DNA of 5,760 nt, taken from Oscillospiraceae bacterium (GTDB taxonomy: Bacteria > Bacillota > Clostridia > Oscillospirales > Oscillospiraceae). This document shows, one piece after another, positions 1 through 5,760 of this stretch (position 1 is its first letter; the number at the start of each line of letters is the position of its first letter). The notes below the pieces were generated by a model. It searched no databases. It worked only from the letters and a program-made list of their open reading frames with translations, and was not told the origin of the DNA. Position numbers and translations under genes: made by a program. Location: the NCBI GenBank assembly GCA_904501855.1, contig CAJGCI010000117.1, positions 1-5,760 on the forward strand, read 5' to 3'.

Positions 1-2024
1 GCGCGGTTGAAGGGATCCCGGCAGCCGGACATGCCCACTTCATCCCCGTAGTAGATATCCGGAACACCGGGCACGGTGAACTGGATCACGGCCCCCAGAC
101 GTTCCAGAAGGGAGGCGCGCTGCAGAGCTTCCTCCGTGGGTTCCCATGCGATCTGCCTGGCCCGGTCCACGGAGTTGACATCGAAATCCGCGGCCAGATA
201 GGTGCGCATGCGTTCCACATCATGAGAACTGAGAAGGTTCATGAGGGAATAGTACAGCGGCTCGGGATAATTGTATCGCTGATCATCCAGGAAATCCCGG
301 AGTGCATAGGCATCGATGTATCCGTGCAGGAACGCCAGCACATTGGAACGGAAGGGATAGTTCATCACCGTGTCCAGAGAGTAGCCCAGAGCGTAGTTTC
401 TCCGGTAACCGTAGCTCTCCTTCAGGACACAGTCTTCCCATACTTCGCCCAGGATCACCGCATCGGGCTTCTCTTCCTTGCTGGCTTTACGGATGAGGGA
501 CAGCACATTGTCCGGCAGTTCATCCGCCACATCCAGCCGCCATCCGGAGGCTCCCCGGCGCAGCCAGGTCTTCACCACGCTGTCCTTGCCGGTGATGACG
601 AAATCCTGCCATACCGGGTTTTCCTCGTCCACTTCCGGAAGATCCCGGAAGTTCCACCAGCATTTGTACCGGTCATTGAAATGATGGAAGGTATACCAGG
701 GGAAATAGGGGGACTGGGATCCCTGACAGGCGCCCATCTGCGGATAGTGCCGGTAGCGGTTGAAATACACGCTGTCGGCTCCGGTATGGGAGAAGACCCC
801 GTCATTCAGGATGCGGATCCCCAGTTTCCGTGCCTTGCGGCACAGTTCCTCATAGTCCTCCACGGACCCGAGGATCGGATCCACGGCCATGTAATCGGAA
901 GTGTCGTAACGGTGGTTGGATTTTGCCTCCACGATGGGGTTGAGATAGATGACCCCGACTCCCAGATCATGCAGATAATCCAGTTTGGAGATGATGCCTT
1001 TCAGCGTGCCGCCGTAGAAATCATCCGGACTGTAGAAGTCCTCGCCGGGGCGGGCCTGCCATTTTACCGGTTCGTCCGTGGATTCGTGGAAGTCCGGTGA
1101 CTGACCGAGAGAACGGTGGTATTCCAGGCCCTTCCGGGCGGTGTTGTCATCGGAGATGGCAAAACGGTCCGGGAAGATCTGATACATGATGCAGTGACGG
1201 AACCATTCCGGTGTCTCGAAATCCTTCTTGAATACCGTAAGACGGAAGCCCAGTCCTCTCTGAGGAGACACCACGCTTCCGAATCCGGTGGAATCGGAAT
1301 TGAGATACTGATAACCGTTGTCCGTCTCCAGACGGAAGACATACCACAGCGGCTGCGGCTCGAAATGCATGGCGATATCCGCCTGGAATCCCTGTTTCGT
1401 GCGCCGCATGGGGAAGATCCGCTCCCCGAAATCACCGAAGATGATACAGGAGGCGGAGGGGATCCTCCGTCCGCAGTCACGGAAGCCCAGATGGAGAAGG
1501 GAGCCTTCCCGCACCGCACTTACCGGATTGCGGAACATGGGATCCTTCCGGTCATGATAGGCAAGGGTGAAATCACGCAGACCCTGATACAGCACGTCCG
1601 TCAGGAAGGCGGTACGCGGCTGCAGCCTCACCAGATCCTCAAAACGGATGCCGGTATCGATGTTCCGGCAGCAGCGGACAACGGTGGTCAGTGCATCATA
1701 GAACTGATATCCCCAGTCGTCCAGAAGGGCGCGGAGCAGCTCAAAGGGCGCGACGATATTGTCGGTCTGAAGCAGATCGGTCAGCCGACGGGCATCGAGA
1801 CCCAGCTGCGTGCATGTCTGCATCGCTTCCTGGATCTCACACACTGCCTGAAAGTAGGTCTCAGACAATGGATAAGAAGGCAGGTGAGTGGTGCACACCC
1901 ACCTGCCTTCACTTTTTTCAGCAGTAAAGGTCTCGCGGGAGGAATAGCTGATGAACAGCCGCTGTTCCGGCGTCCAGTGCTCTTCGTAGTTCCCGCCGTA
2001 ATAGACGTTGATGGTTTGGATCAT
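1..2024 (-). CDS. GH13 alpha-glycosidase (neopullulanase/cyclomaltodextrinase/alpha-amylase-like), 3' end beyond window
   Basis: Hydrolyses alpha-1,4 (perhaps also alpha-1,6) bonds of maltodextrin or glycogen; exact substrate not readable. The frame stays open for 674 codons and leaves the window on the left. No signal peptide, so probably cytoplasmic. Residues 1-150 are unassigned. A beta-rich GH13 N-terminal domain starts near 155 (AYHDRKDPMFRNPVSAV), and the TIM barrel near 278 (IMYQIFPDRF). Catalytic signatures: region V NPIVEAKSNHRYDT (362-375); region I NDGVFSHTG with D408; region II GWRLDVADE with nucleophile D498; region III GEVWED with general acid E527; region IV SSHDVER with H601 and D602; then GVPDIYYGDEVGM (653-665). 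The C-terminal beta domain lies outside. Family and catalytic residues are clear; the subfamily is inferred. The ATG is 6 nt after the glgA stop with only a weak Shine-Dalgarno, suggesting translational coupling. ATG 1823, preceded by AGGA, is an alternative start. Confidence 0.93.
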   Translation of the reverse strand, partial: MIQTINVYYGGNYEEHWTPEQRLFISYSSRETFTAEKSEGRWVCTTHLPSYPLSETYFQAVCEIQEAMQTCTQLGLDARRLTDLLQTDNIVAPFELLRALLDDWGYQFYDALTTVVRCCRNIDTGIRFEDLVRLQPRTAFLTDVLYQGLRDFTLAYHDRKDPMFRNPVSAVREGSLLHLGFRDCGRRIPSASCIIFGDFGERIFPMRRTKQGFQADIAMHFEPQPLWYVFRLETDNGYQYLNSDSTGFGSVVSPQRGLGFRLTVFKKDFETPEWFRHCIMYQIFPDRFAISDDNTARKGLEYHRSLGQSPDFHESTDEPVKWQARPGEDFYSPDDFYGGTLKGIISKLDYLHDLGVGVIYLNPIVEAKSNHRYDTSDYMAVDPILGSVEDYEELCRKARKLGIRILNDGVFSHTGADSVYFNRYRHYPQMGACQGSQSPYFPWYTFHHFNDRYKCWWNFRDLPEVDEENPVWQDFVITGKDSVVKTWLRRGASGWRLDVADELPDNVLSLIRKASKEEKPDAVILGEVWEDCVLKESYGYRRNYALGYSLDTVMNYPFRSNVLAFLHGYIDAYALRDFLDDQRYNYPEPLYYSLMNLLSSHDVERMRTYLAADFDVNSVDRARQIAWEPTEEALQRASLLERLGAVIQFTVPGVPDIYYGDEVGMSGCRDPFNR
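1876..1918 (+). terminator. Terminator-like hairpin with T6 tract, inside the GH13 reading frame
   Basis: GAAGGCAGGTG (1876-1886) is exactly complementary to CACCTGCCTTC (1900-1910). The stem continues after one A/C mismatch with three more pairs (1888-1890 with 1896-1898), leaving a 5-nt loop. On the plus strand it is followed by AC and then six T (1913-1918), the form of a Rho-independent terminator. On the minus strand the hairpin is preceded by six A but followed only by TTATCC, so termination of the glg transcript would be weak. It covers codons 39-50 of the GH13 gene. No plus-strand gene ends nearby, so its role is unknown: it could stop antisense transcription, be an inserted palindrome, or be a chance fold. 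Confidence 0.5.
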
Positions 2025-2030
2025 GTATTC

Positions 2031-3509
2031 TCAGAGGATTCCTATATACAGTTTTGCGTACTCTTCGGCGGAACGGTCAAAGCTGAAGTCCGCAGTCATG
2101 GCGTTCTTCACCAGCTTCTTCATCACGGCCTTGTCCTGATAGACGCCCAGTGCCTGCAGGATGGTCTCTTTCATCTCGTGGGCATTGTAGTTGGCAAAGG
2201 AGAAACCGGTGCCTTCTCCGGTGAACTGGTTGTAGGGCTGTACCGTATCCTTCAGACCGCCGGTCTCACGCACGATGGGCAGTGTGCCGTAGCGCATGGC
2301 GATCATCTGGCTGATGCCGCAGGGCTCGAAACGGGAAGGCATCAGATAGAAGTCGCTGCCGGCATAGATCATGTGCGCCAGTTTGTCGTTGTATCCGATA
2401 TAGGAGCAGAGTCTGCCTTTGTAGCGGTCCTCGGCGCAGCGCATGAACGCTTCGTAATTGGCGTCGCCGGAGCCAAGCAGCATGAACTGCATGTCATTGT
2501 ACTGCAGCAGCTCGTCGATCATGCAGATCACAAGATCGAAGCCTTTCTGTTCCGTCATGCGGGTGACCATGGACACCAGGGGAACGTCTTCCCGCTGATC
2601 CAGGCCCATGCTCTTCTGCAGATACTGCTTGCATTCCTTCTTGCCCGCCATGCTGCGCTGGCTGTATCCCTTGACGGTGCAGGGATCGTCCGCGGGATTG
2701 AAGACATCGTAGTCGATGCCGTTGACGATGCCGGACAGCTCATGGGACCGGGCGTTGAGGATGCCTTCCAGACCTTCGCTGTAGTAGGGATCGCAGATCT
2801 CCTGCGCGTAGGACGGGGAGACGGTGTTGATGCGGTCGGCAAAGACACAGCCGGCTTTCAGGAAGTCCACACAGCCGTTGAGTTCCATGAACTCGGGCGT
2901 GTTGTATTTTTGGTCGATGCCCAGAAGATCATACAGATACTCGTATCCGCATTTTCCCTGATACATGATGTTGTGGATGGTCAGGAGGAATTTCAGATTC
3001 TCCTGCATGCCGCCGGGATACTGGGAACGGGCCAGCAGCGGGATCAGACCGGTCTGCCAGTCGTTGCAGTGGATCACATCGGGAACGAAGTCCAGATTGG
3101 GGATGCAGTCCAGCACGGCGCGCTGGAAGAAGGCATACTGCTCGATCTCCGCCTCGCCGCCGCGGTAAATGTCACCGCCGTAGTAGAACTCGCTGTCCAC
3201 CAGATAGATGGTCACGCCGTCCAGTACCAGCTTTTCGATGCCGGCATACTGGGTACGCCAGCCGAGACATACATAGAAATAGAACATATGCTCGATCTGG
3301 TCGGCGTATTTTTCCTTGATCTTACGATGATAGGGAATGATGACGCGGGCGTCGATCCCCAGTTTCTGCAATGCTTTCGGCAGCGTGCCGACAACGTCGG
3401 CCAGACCGCCGGTCTTCGCCAGAGGTGCGCATTCGGAAGCGGCGATCAGAACGTTCGGCATCTGTGTTCTGCCTTTTTCGCCAAGAAGATCCTTGTACAT
3501 TTTCTTCAT
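2031..3509 (-). CDS. glgA: Glycogen synthase (ADP-glucose type, GT5)
   Basis: Transfers glucose from a nucleotide sugar, normally ADP-glucose in bacteria, to the non-reducing end of an alpha-1,4-glucan; cytoplasmic. The 492-residue protein is complete and of usual length. The N-terminal Rossmann half opens with the GT5 donor-binding motif AKTGGLADVVGTLPKAL (31-47) and contains HCNDWQTG (147-154). The C-terminal GT-B half has SMVTRMTEQKGFDL (R317, K322), the acidic residue E395 in SRFEPCGISQ, and the GTLPIVRETGGLKDTV loop (408-423). These match the key Lys, His, Arg, Lys and Glu of characterised GlgA enzymes. The start at 3509 is chosen because AAAGGAG lies 12 nt upstream. Family members usually begin at the equivalent of M17 (MPNVLIAASECAP, ATG at 3461), so the first 16 residues may be an extra leader or a mis-called start. 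It lies 53 nt after glgB and 6 nt before the GH13 gene, consistent with one operon. Confidence 0.97.
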   Translation of the reverse strand: MKKMYKDLLGEKGRTQMPNVLIAASECAPLAKTGGLADVVGTLPKALQKLGIDARVIIPYHRKIKEKYADQIEHMFYFYVCLGWRTQYAGIEKLVLDGVTIYLVDSEFYYGGDIYRGGEAEIEQYAFFQRAVLDCIPNLDFVPDVIHCNDWQTGLIPLLARSQYPGGMQENLKFLLTIHNIMYQGKCGYEYLYDLLGIDQKYNTPEFMELNGCVDFLKAGCVFADRINTVSPSYAQEICDPYYSEGLEGILNARSHELSGIVNGIDYDVFNPADDPCTVKGYSQRSMAGKKECKQYLQKSMGLDQREDVPLVSMVTRMTEQKGFDLVICMIDELLQYNDMQFMLLGSGDANYEAFMRCAEDRYKGRLCSYIGYNDKLAHMIYAGSDFYLMPSRFEPCGISQMIAMRYGTLPIVRETGGLKDTVQPYNQFTGEGTGFSFANYNAHEMKETILQALGVYQDKAVMKKLVKNAMTADFSFDRSAEEYAKLYIGIL

Positions 3510-3521
3510 AGACTTTCTTCG

Positions 3522-3528
3522 CTCCTTT
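3522..3528 (-). promoter_or_regulatory. Ribosome binding site for glgA
   Basis: AAAGGAG on the minus strand lies 12 nt upstream of the ATG at 3509. The spacing is long but usable. It decides for the upstream ATG, because the family-typical start at 3461 has only a weak AAGGC-type sequence before it. A 5-bp hairpin (CGGAC 3539-3543 / GTCCG 3553-3557) sits in the same 53-nt gap but has no T tract, so glgB and glgA are probably cotranscribed. Confidence 0.7.
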
Positions 3529-3562
3529 CAGTGGATAACGGACAGTGGTGTCGTCCGGTCAT

Positions 3563-5491
3563 TTACTTTTTCTTTGCCTTGGGTTTGGATGGTGTATAGC
3601 TGAAATACAGCGTGCTCATGCCGGGAAGGTTGAACCGTACGGAATGACCCATATCCAGGAATCCTTCCGGCTTGCTCTTGATGATCCCGGGGTTCAGCTG
3701 GCCGGTGCCGCCGAAGCGGATGTCGTCGCTGTTGAGGATCTCCTTGACTTTTCCTTCCATGGGAACACCGATCTGGAAGTTCTCATAGGTGTTGGGCGTG
3801 AAGTTGCTGACACAGATGAGATACTTTCCGGCGCCGTCGGTGGTTCCGGTACGGAGGAATGCGATGGAGGACCGTCCGGTATCATCCACGTTCAGCCATT
3901 TGAAGCCGTCCCAGGATTTGTCGATCTCATACATGGCACCGTATTTTTTGTAGATCTCATTGAGTGCCTTGGTGTAGTCCTGCATCTCCCGGTGCTTCGG
4001 GTAATCCAGCAGGATCCAGTCCAGAGGCTGCTGGAAGTTCCATTCGATGAACTGACCGAATTCGGATCCCATGAAGGTCAGTTTCTTGCCCGGATGGGCG
4101 AACTGATAGCCGTACAGGGTACGCAGGGAGGCGAACTTCTGGTCGTAGTCACCGGACATCTTGTTGATCATGGAGCACTTTCCGTGGACCACTTCGTCAT
4201 GGGAATAGGCCAGGATGAAGTTCTCGGAAAACGCGTACATCATGGAGAAGGTCAGTTTGCTGTGGCTTCCGGAACGGAAATAGGGATCCAGAGACATGTA
4301 GTCGATGGTGTCGTGCATGAAGCCCATATCCCATTTGAAAGTGAAGCCGAGACCGCCGTCGTTGGGCGGGTAGGTGACCAGCGGATAGGACGTGGATTCC
4401 TCGGCGATGGTCACGGCGCCGGGATAGGTGGTCAGCACCGCCGTGTTCAGGTTCCGCAGGAAGTCCACCGCTCCCAGATTGATGTTGCCGCCGTCGCGGT
4501 TGGGAGTGAATTCGCCCTCTTTCCGGCCGTAGTTGAGATACAGCATGGAGGACACGGCGTCCACACGGATACCGTCCACGTGATAGCGGTCAAAGAACAT
4601 GCATGCCGAGGAGATGAGGAAGCTCTGTACCTGCGGCATCTCAAAGTCGAAGATCAGGGTGCCCCATTCCGGATGCTCGCTCATCCGTTTTTCCTTGCAC
4701 TCATACAGACGGGTGCCGTCAAATGCCGCAAGGCCGTGGGCGTCGCGGGGGAAATGAGCGGGGACCCAGTCGATGATGACGCCGATGCCGGCGGCATGGA
4801 GGGTGTTGACGAAATACTTGAAATCATCCGGCTCGCCGTAGCGGGAGGTAGGTGCATAGTAACCGGTGACCTGATAGCCCCAGGACATGGGGAAGGGGTA
4901 CTCGGTGACGGGCATCAGTTCCACGTGGGTGTATCCCTGTGCCTTGCAGTATTCCGCCAGACTGTCCGCCAGATCCCGGTACATGGGACGGTCGCTGTCG
5001 GGGAAGGCCTTCCAGGAACCGAGATGCACCTCGTAGATGGACATGGGGGACGTGAGGGCGTTGGTCTCGCCTCTCTTTTTCATGAACCGGGAATCCTTCC
5101 ATTTGAAGGGCTCCTCGTTATAGACGCGGGATGCGGTGTTCAGATCGGTCTCCGACCAGAACGCGCAGGGATCCGCTTTCAGCATGGTGGTGCCGTCTGC
5201 AGCCGTGACAGCGTATTTATAATAGTCGCCGTGATAGACGCCTTCGATGAAGGTGTACCAGATCCCGGTGTCCTCGCGGATCATGGGATTGGCGTCCGGA
5301 TTCCAGTCGTTGAAATTGCCCACGACGGAAACGCGCATGGCGTTGGGGGCCCAAACGACGAACATATGGAGCTTTTCTTCCTTGATATAATGACAGCCGA
5401 ACAGGAGCCAGGCCTTGCGGGCTCTGCCGGTGTTATACAGGAAAATGTCTGCAGAGGGAATGTATTTTTCTTTCAGAGCAGTAAAATCCAT
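3563..5491 (-). CDS. glgB: 1,4-alpha-glucan branching enzyme (GH13)
   Basis: Cuts an alpha-1,4-glucan chain and rejoins the piece through an alpha-1,6 bond, making glycogen branches; cytoplasmic. The 642-residue protein is complete. A CBM48 domain spans about 30-110 (VVWAPNAMRVSVVGNFNDWN at 45-64), the GH13 barrel about 150-510, and a C-terminal beta domain about 530-632. Branching-enzyme signatures are intact: DWVPAHF (241-247), GIRVDAVSSM with nucleophile D311, TIAEEST with general acid E364, YSHDEVVHGK with H431 and D432, and GSEFGQFIEW (475-484). It has a single N-terminal module and is shorter than the 728-residue E. coli enzyme, which has two. The start at 5491 is set by a strong GGGAG site and the family N-terminus MDFTALKEKYIPS; the frame is open further upstream, but that part overlaps the promoter and the divergent gene. 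The C-terminus ends in a lysine-rich tail, KPKAKKK. First gene of the cluster. Confidence 0.98.
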   Translation of the reverse strand: MDFTALKEKYIPSADIFLYNTGRARKAWLLFGCHYIKEEKLHMFVVWAPNAMRVSVVGNFNDWNPDANPMIREDTGIWYTFIEGVYHGDYYKYAVTAADGTTMLKADPCAFWSETDLNTASRVYNEEPFKWKDSRFMKKRGETNALTSPMSIYEVHLGSWKAFPDSDRPMYRDLADSLAEYCKAQGYTHVELMPVTEYPFPMSWGYQVTGYYAPTSRYGEPDDFKYFVNTLHAAGIGVIIDWVPAHFPRDAHGLAAFDGTRLYECKEKRMSEHPEWGTLIFDFEMPQVQSFLISSACMFFDRYHVDGIRVDAVSSMLYLNYGRKEGEFTPNRDGGNINLGAVDFLRNLNTAVLTTYPGAVTIAEESTSYPLVTYPPNDGGLGFTFKWDMGFMHDTIDYMSLDPYFRSGSHSKLTFSMMYAFSENFILAYSHDEVVHGKCSMINKMSGDYDQKFASLRTLYGYQFAHPGKKLTFMGSEFGQFIEWNFQQPLDWILLDYPKHREMQDYTKALNEIYKKYGAMYEIDKSWDGFKWLNVDDTGRSSIAFLRTGTTDGAGKYLICVSNFTPNTYENFQIGVPMEGKVKEILNSDDIRFGGTGQLNPGIIKSKPEGFLDMGHSVRFNLPGMSTLYFSYTPSKPKAKKK

Positions 5492-5497
5492 AGTATT

Positions 5498-5502
5498 CTC
5501 CC
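5498..5502 (-). promoter_or_regulatory. Ribosome binding site for glgB
   Basis: GGGAG on the minus strand, with GGAG 6 nt upstream of the ATG at 5491. The good spacing settles this start against in-frame ATG codons further upstream. Confidence 0.8.
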
Positions 5503-5521
5503 ATCTTATTTCATTAACTTC

Positions 5522-5550
5522 ATTATACCGTGACCACTGTTTTTTTCCAA
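5522..5550 (-). promoter_or_regulatory. Sigma-A-type promoter of the glgB-glgA-GH13 cluster
   Basis: On the minus strand: -35 TTGGAA (5545-5550, four of six consensus bases), a 17-nt spacer, and a perfect -10 TATAAT (5522-5527). The expected transcript would begin near 5515, giving a leader of about 25 nt. That leaves no room for a riboswitch or attenuator ahead of glgB. A/T-rich DNA upstream of the -35 (5551-5570) could act as an UP-like element. I see no convincing CcpA (cre) box. Confidence 0.8.
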
Positions 5551-5605
5551 TGCTTTTTCTTAATTTTTTGTGAAGAGGACGGAAGGGGAAAAGAGTGCTC
5601 CTGTT

Positions 5606-5634
5606 TTGACTTTTGTACGGGGGAACGGTATACT
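5606..5634 (+). promoter_or_regulatory. Sigma-A-type promoter of the divergent VOC-family gene
   Basis: On the plus strand: -35 TTGACT (5606-5611, five of six consensus bases), a 17-nt spacer, and -10 TATACT (5629-5634, five of six). The expected start point is near 5641, about 30 nt before the start codon. The two -35 boxes of this region are 55 nt apart, so the promoters point away from each other without overlapping. Confidence 0.82.
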
Positions 5635-5661
5635 CAGAATACAGACAGAAACACTTTTCAT

Positions 5662-5668
5662 GGGAGGA
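5662..5668 (+). promoter_or_regulatory. Ribosome binding site for the VOC-family gene
   Basis: GGGAGGA precedes two adjacent in-frame ATG codons at 5672 and 5675. The GGAGG core is 4 nt from the first and 7 nt from the second, so the second ATG has the better spacing. Confidence 0.85.
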
Positions 5669-5674
5669 ATCATG

Positions 5675-5760
5675 ATGTTTCAGTTCAACCATTTCAATTT
5701 CAACATCCTGGACCTGGACCGGAGCCTGAAATTCTACGAGGAGGCACTGGATCTGAAGCC
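5675..5760 (+). CDS. VOC superfamily (glyoxalase I / lactoylglutathione lyase-like) protein, 5' end only
   Basis: Only the first 28 codons are in view; the gene runs off the right edge. The visible part begins MFQFNHFNFNILDLDRSLKF and continues YEEALDLK. It matches the first beta-alpha unit of the vicinal oxygen chelate fold, H-x(4-5)-N/V-x-D-L-x-x-S-x-x-FY-x-x-x-L. The histidine at residue 6 aligns with the first metal ligand of glyoxalase I. Proteins of this kind detoxify methylglyoxal adducts or are dioxygenases or resistance proteins; the fragment is too short to choose. A detoxifying role next to sugar-storage genes would make sense, but the gene is transcribed divergently from its own promoter, so a shared role is only a guess. 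Translation could instead begin at the ATG at 5672, adding one methionine. Confidence 0.85.
   Translation, partial: MFQFNHFNFNILDLDRSLKFYEEALDLK

Noticed and set aside
404..412. GH13 region I reads DGVFSH rather than the common D-x-V-x-NH, a possible loss of a key residue
   Set aside because: The essential Asp (D408) and His (H413) are present, and Ser in place of Asn is a variant I know from active Bacillota neopullulanase-like enzymes. The amino-acid positions 408-413 correspond to nucleotides of about 786-803 in the window.
222..1100. Plus-strand open frame of 292 codons opposite the GH13 barrel
   Set aside because: The minus strand here encodes the conserved GH13 catalytic regions. The plus-strand translation has no recognisable motif and no promoter or ribosome site that I can see.
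1876..1920. Programmed ribosomal frameshift: A6 followed closely by a strong hairpin in the GH13 message
   Set aside because: The A run is in the wrong phase for an A-AAA-AAG slippery heptamer (codons read GAA AAA AGT). A -1 shift meets a stop codon almost at once (AAG TGA), giving only a peptide of about 37 residues.
3539..3557. Hairpin between glgB and glgA as a terminator
   Set aside because: The stem is only 5 bp with a 9-nt loop and no following T tract on the minus strand.
1116..3599. Plus-strand open frame of 827 codons running antisense to glgA and the GH13 gene
   Set aside because: It is a shadow of the G/C-biased third positions of the minus-strand genes. Its translation shows no recognisable domain, and it crosses glgA, whose catalytic motifs are intact on the other strand.
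3545..5533. Plus-strand open frame of 662 codons antisense to glgB
   Set aside because: Same cause: low-complexity Val/Gly/His/Asp-rich translation without domains, lying entirely opposite an intact branching enzyme.
5606..5634. MerR-type operator promoter for the VOC gene
   Set aside because: The spacer is the normal 17 nt, not 19-20, and no convincing dyad lies between the -35 and -10 boxes.
5492..5692. Upstream extension of the glgB frame to an ATG at 5692
   Set aside because: It would start inside the divergent VOC gene and run through the glgB promoter. The strong GGGAG site and the family N-terminus place the start at 5491.

Overview
The window looks like chromosomal DNA from a low-oxygen, probably gut-associated member of the Bacillota (Firmicutes). 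The GlgA and GlgB sequences have the look of clostridial or erysipelotrichial enzymes. The DNA is moderately GC-rich with strong G/C bias at third codon positions, and the promoters are of the sigma-A type with strong Shine-Dalgarno sites. The exact genus cannot be read from this stretch.

Layout: almost the whole window is a glycogen / alpha-glucan cluster on the minus strand, read from right to left. glgB (branching enzyme, 3563-5491) comes first behind a good promoter. After a 53-nt gap comes glgA (glycogen synthase, 2031-3509). Six nucleotides further is an alpha-glycosidase of family GH13 (neopullulanase / cyclomaltodextrinase / alpha-amylase type) that runs off the left edge (1-2024). 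On the right, a 180-nt intergenic region carries two back-to-back promoters: one for glgB and one for a plus-strand gene of the VOC (glyoxalase I-like) superfamily, of which only the first 28 or so codons are in view.

How the genes work together: GlgA adds glucosyl units to a growing alpha-1,4 chain, GlgB introduces alpha-1,6 branches, and the GH13 enzyme, which has no visible signal peptide, most likely trims or opens alpha-glucan or maltodextrin in the cytoplasm. No ADP-glucose pyrophosphorylase (glgC/glgD) or glycogen phosphorylase (glgP) gene lies in the window.

Most of this is a standard glycogen operon. The part that is not ordinary is the 5' end of the GH13 gene. It encodes about 150 residues ahead of the recognisable GH13 N-terminal domain that I cannot assign. 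Within that stretch is a perfect 11-bp inverted repeat followed on the plus strand by six T, which is the form of an intrinsic terminator, set inside the reading frame in a patch with markedly weaker codon bias.
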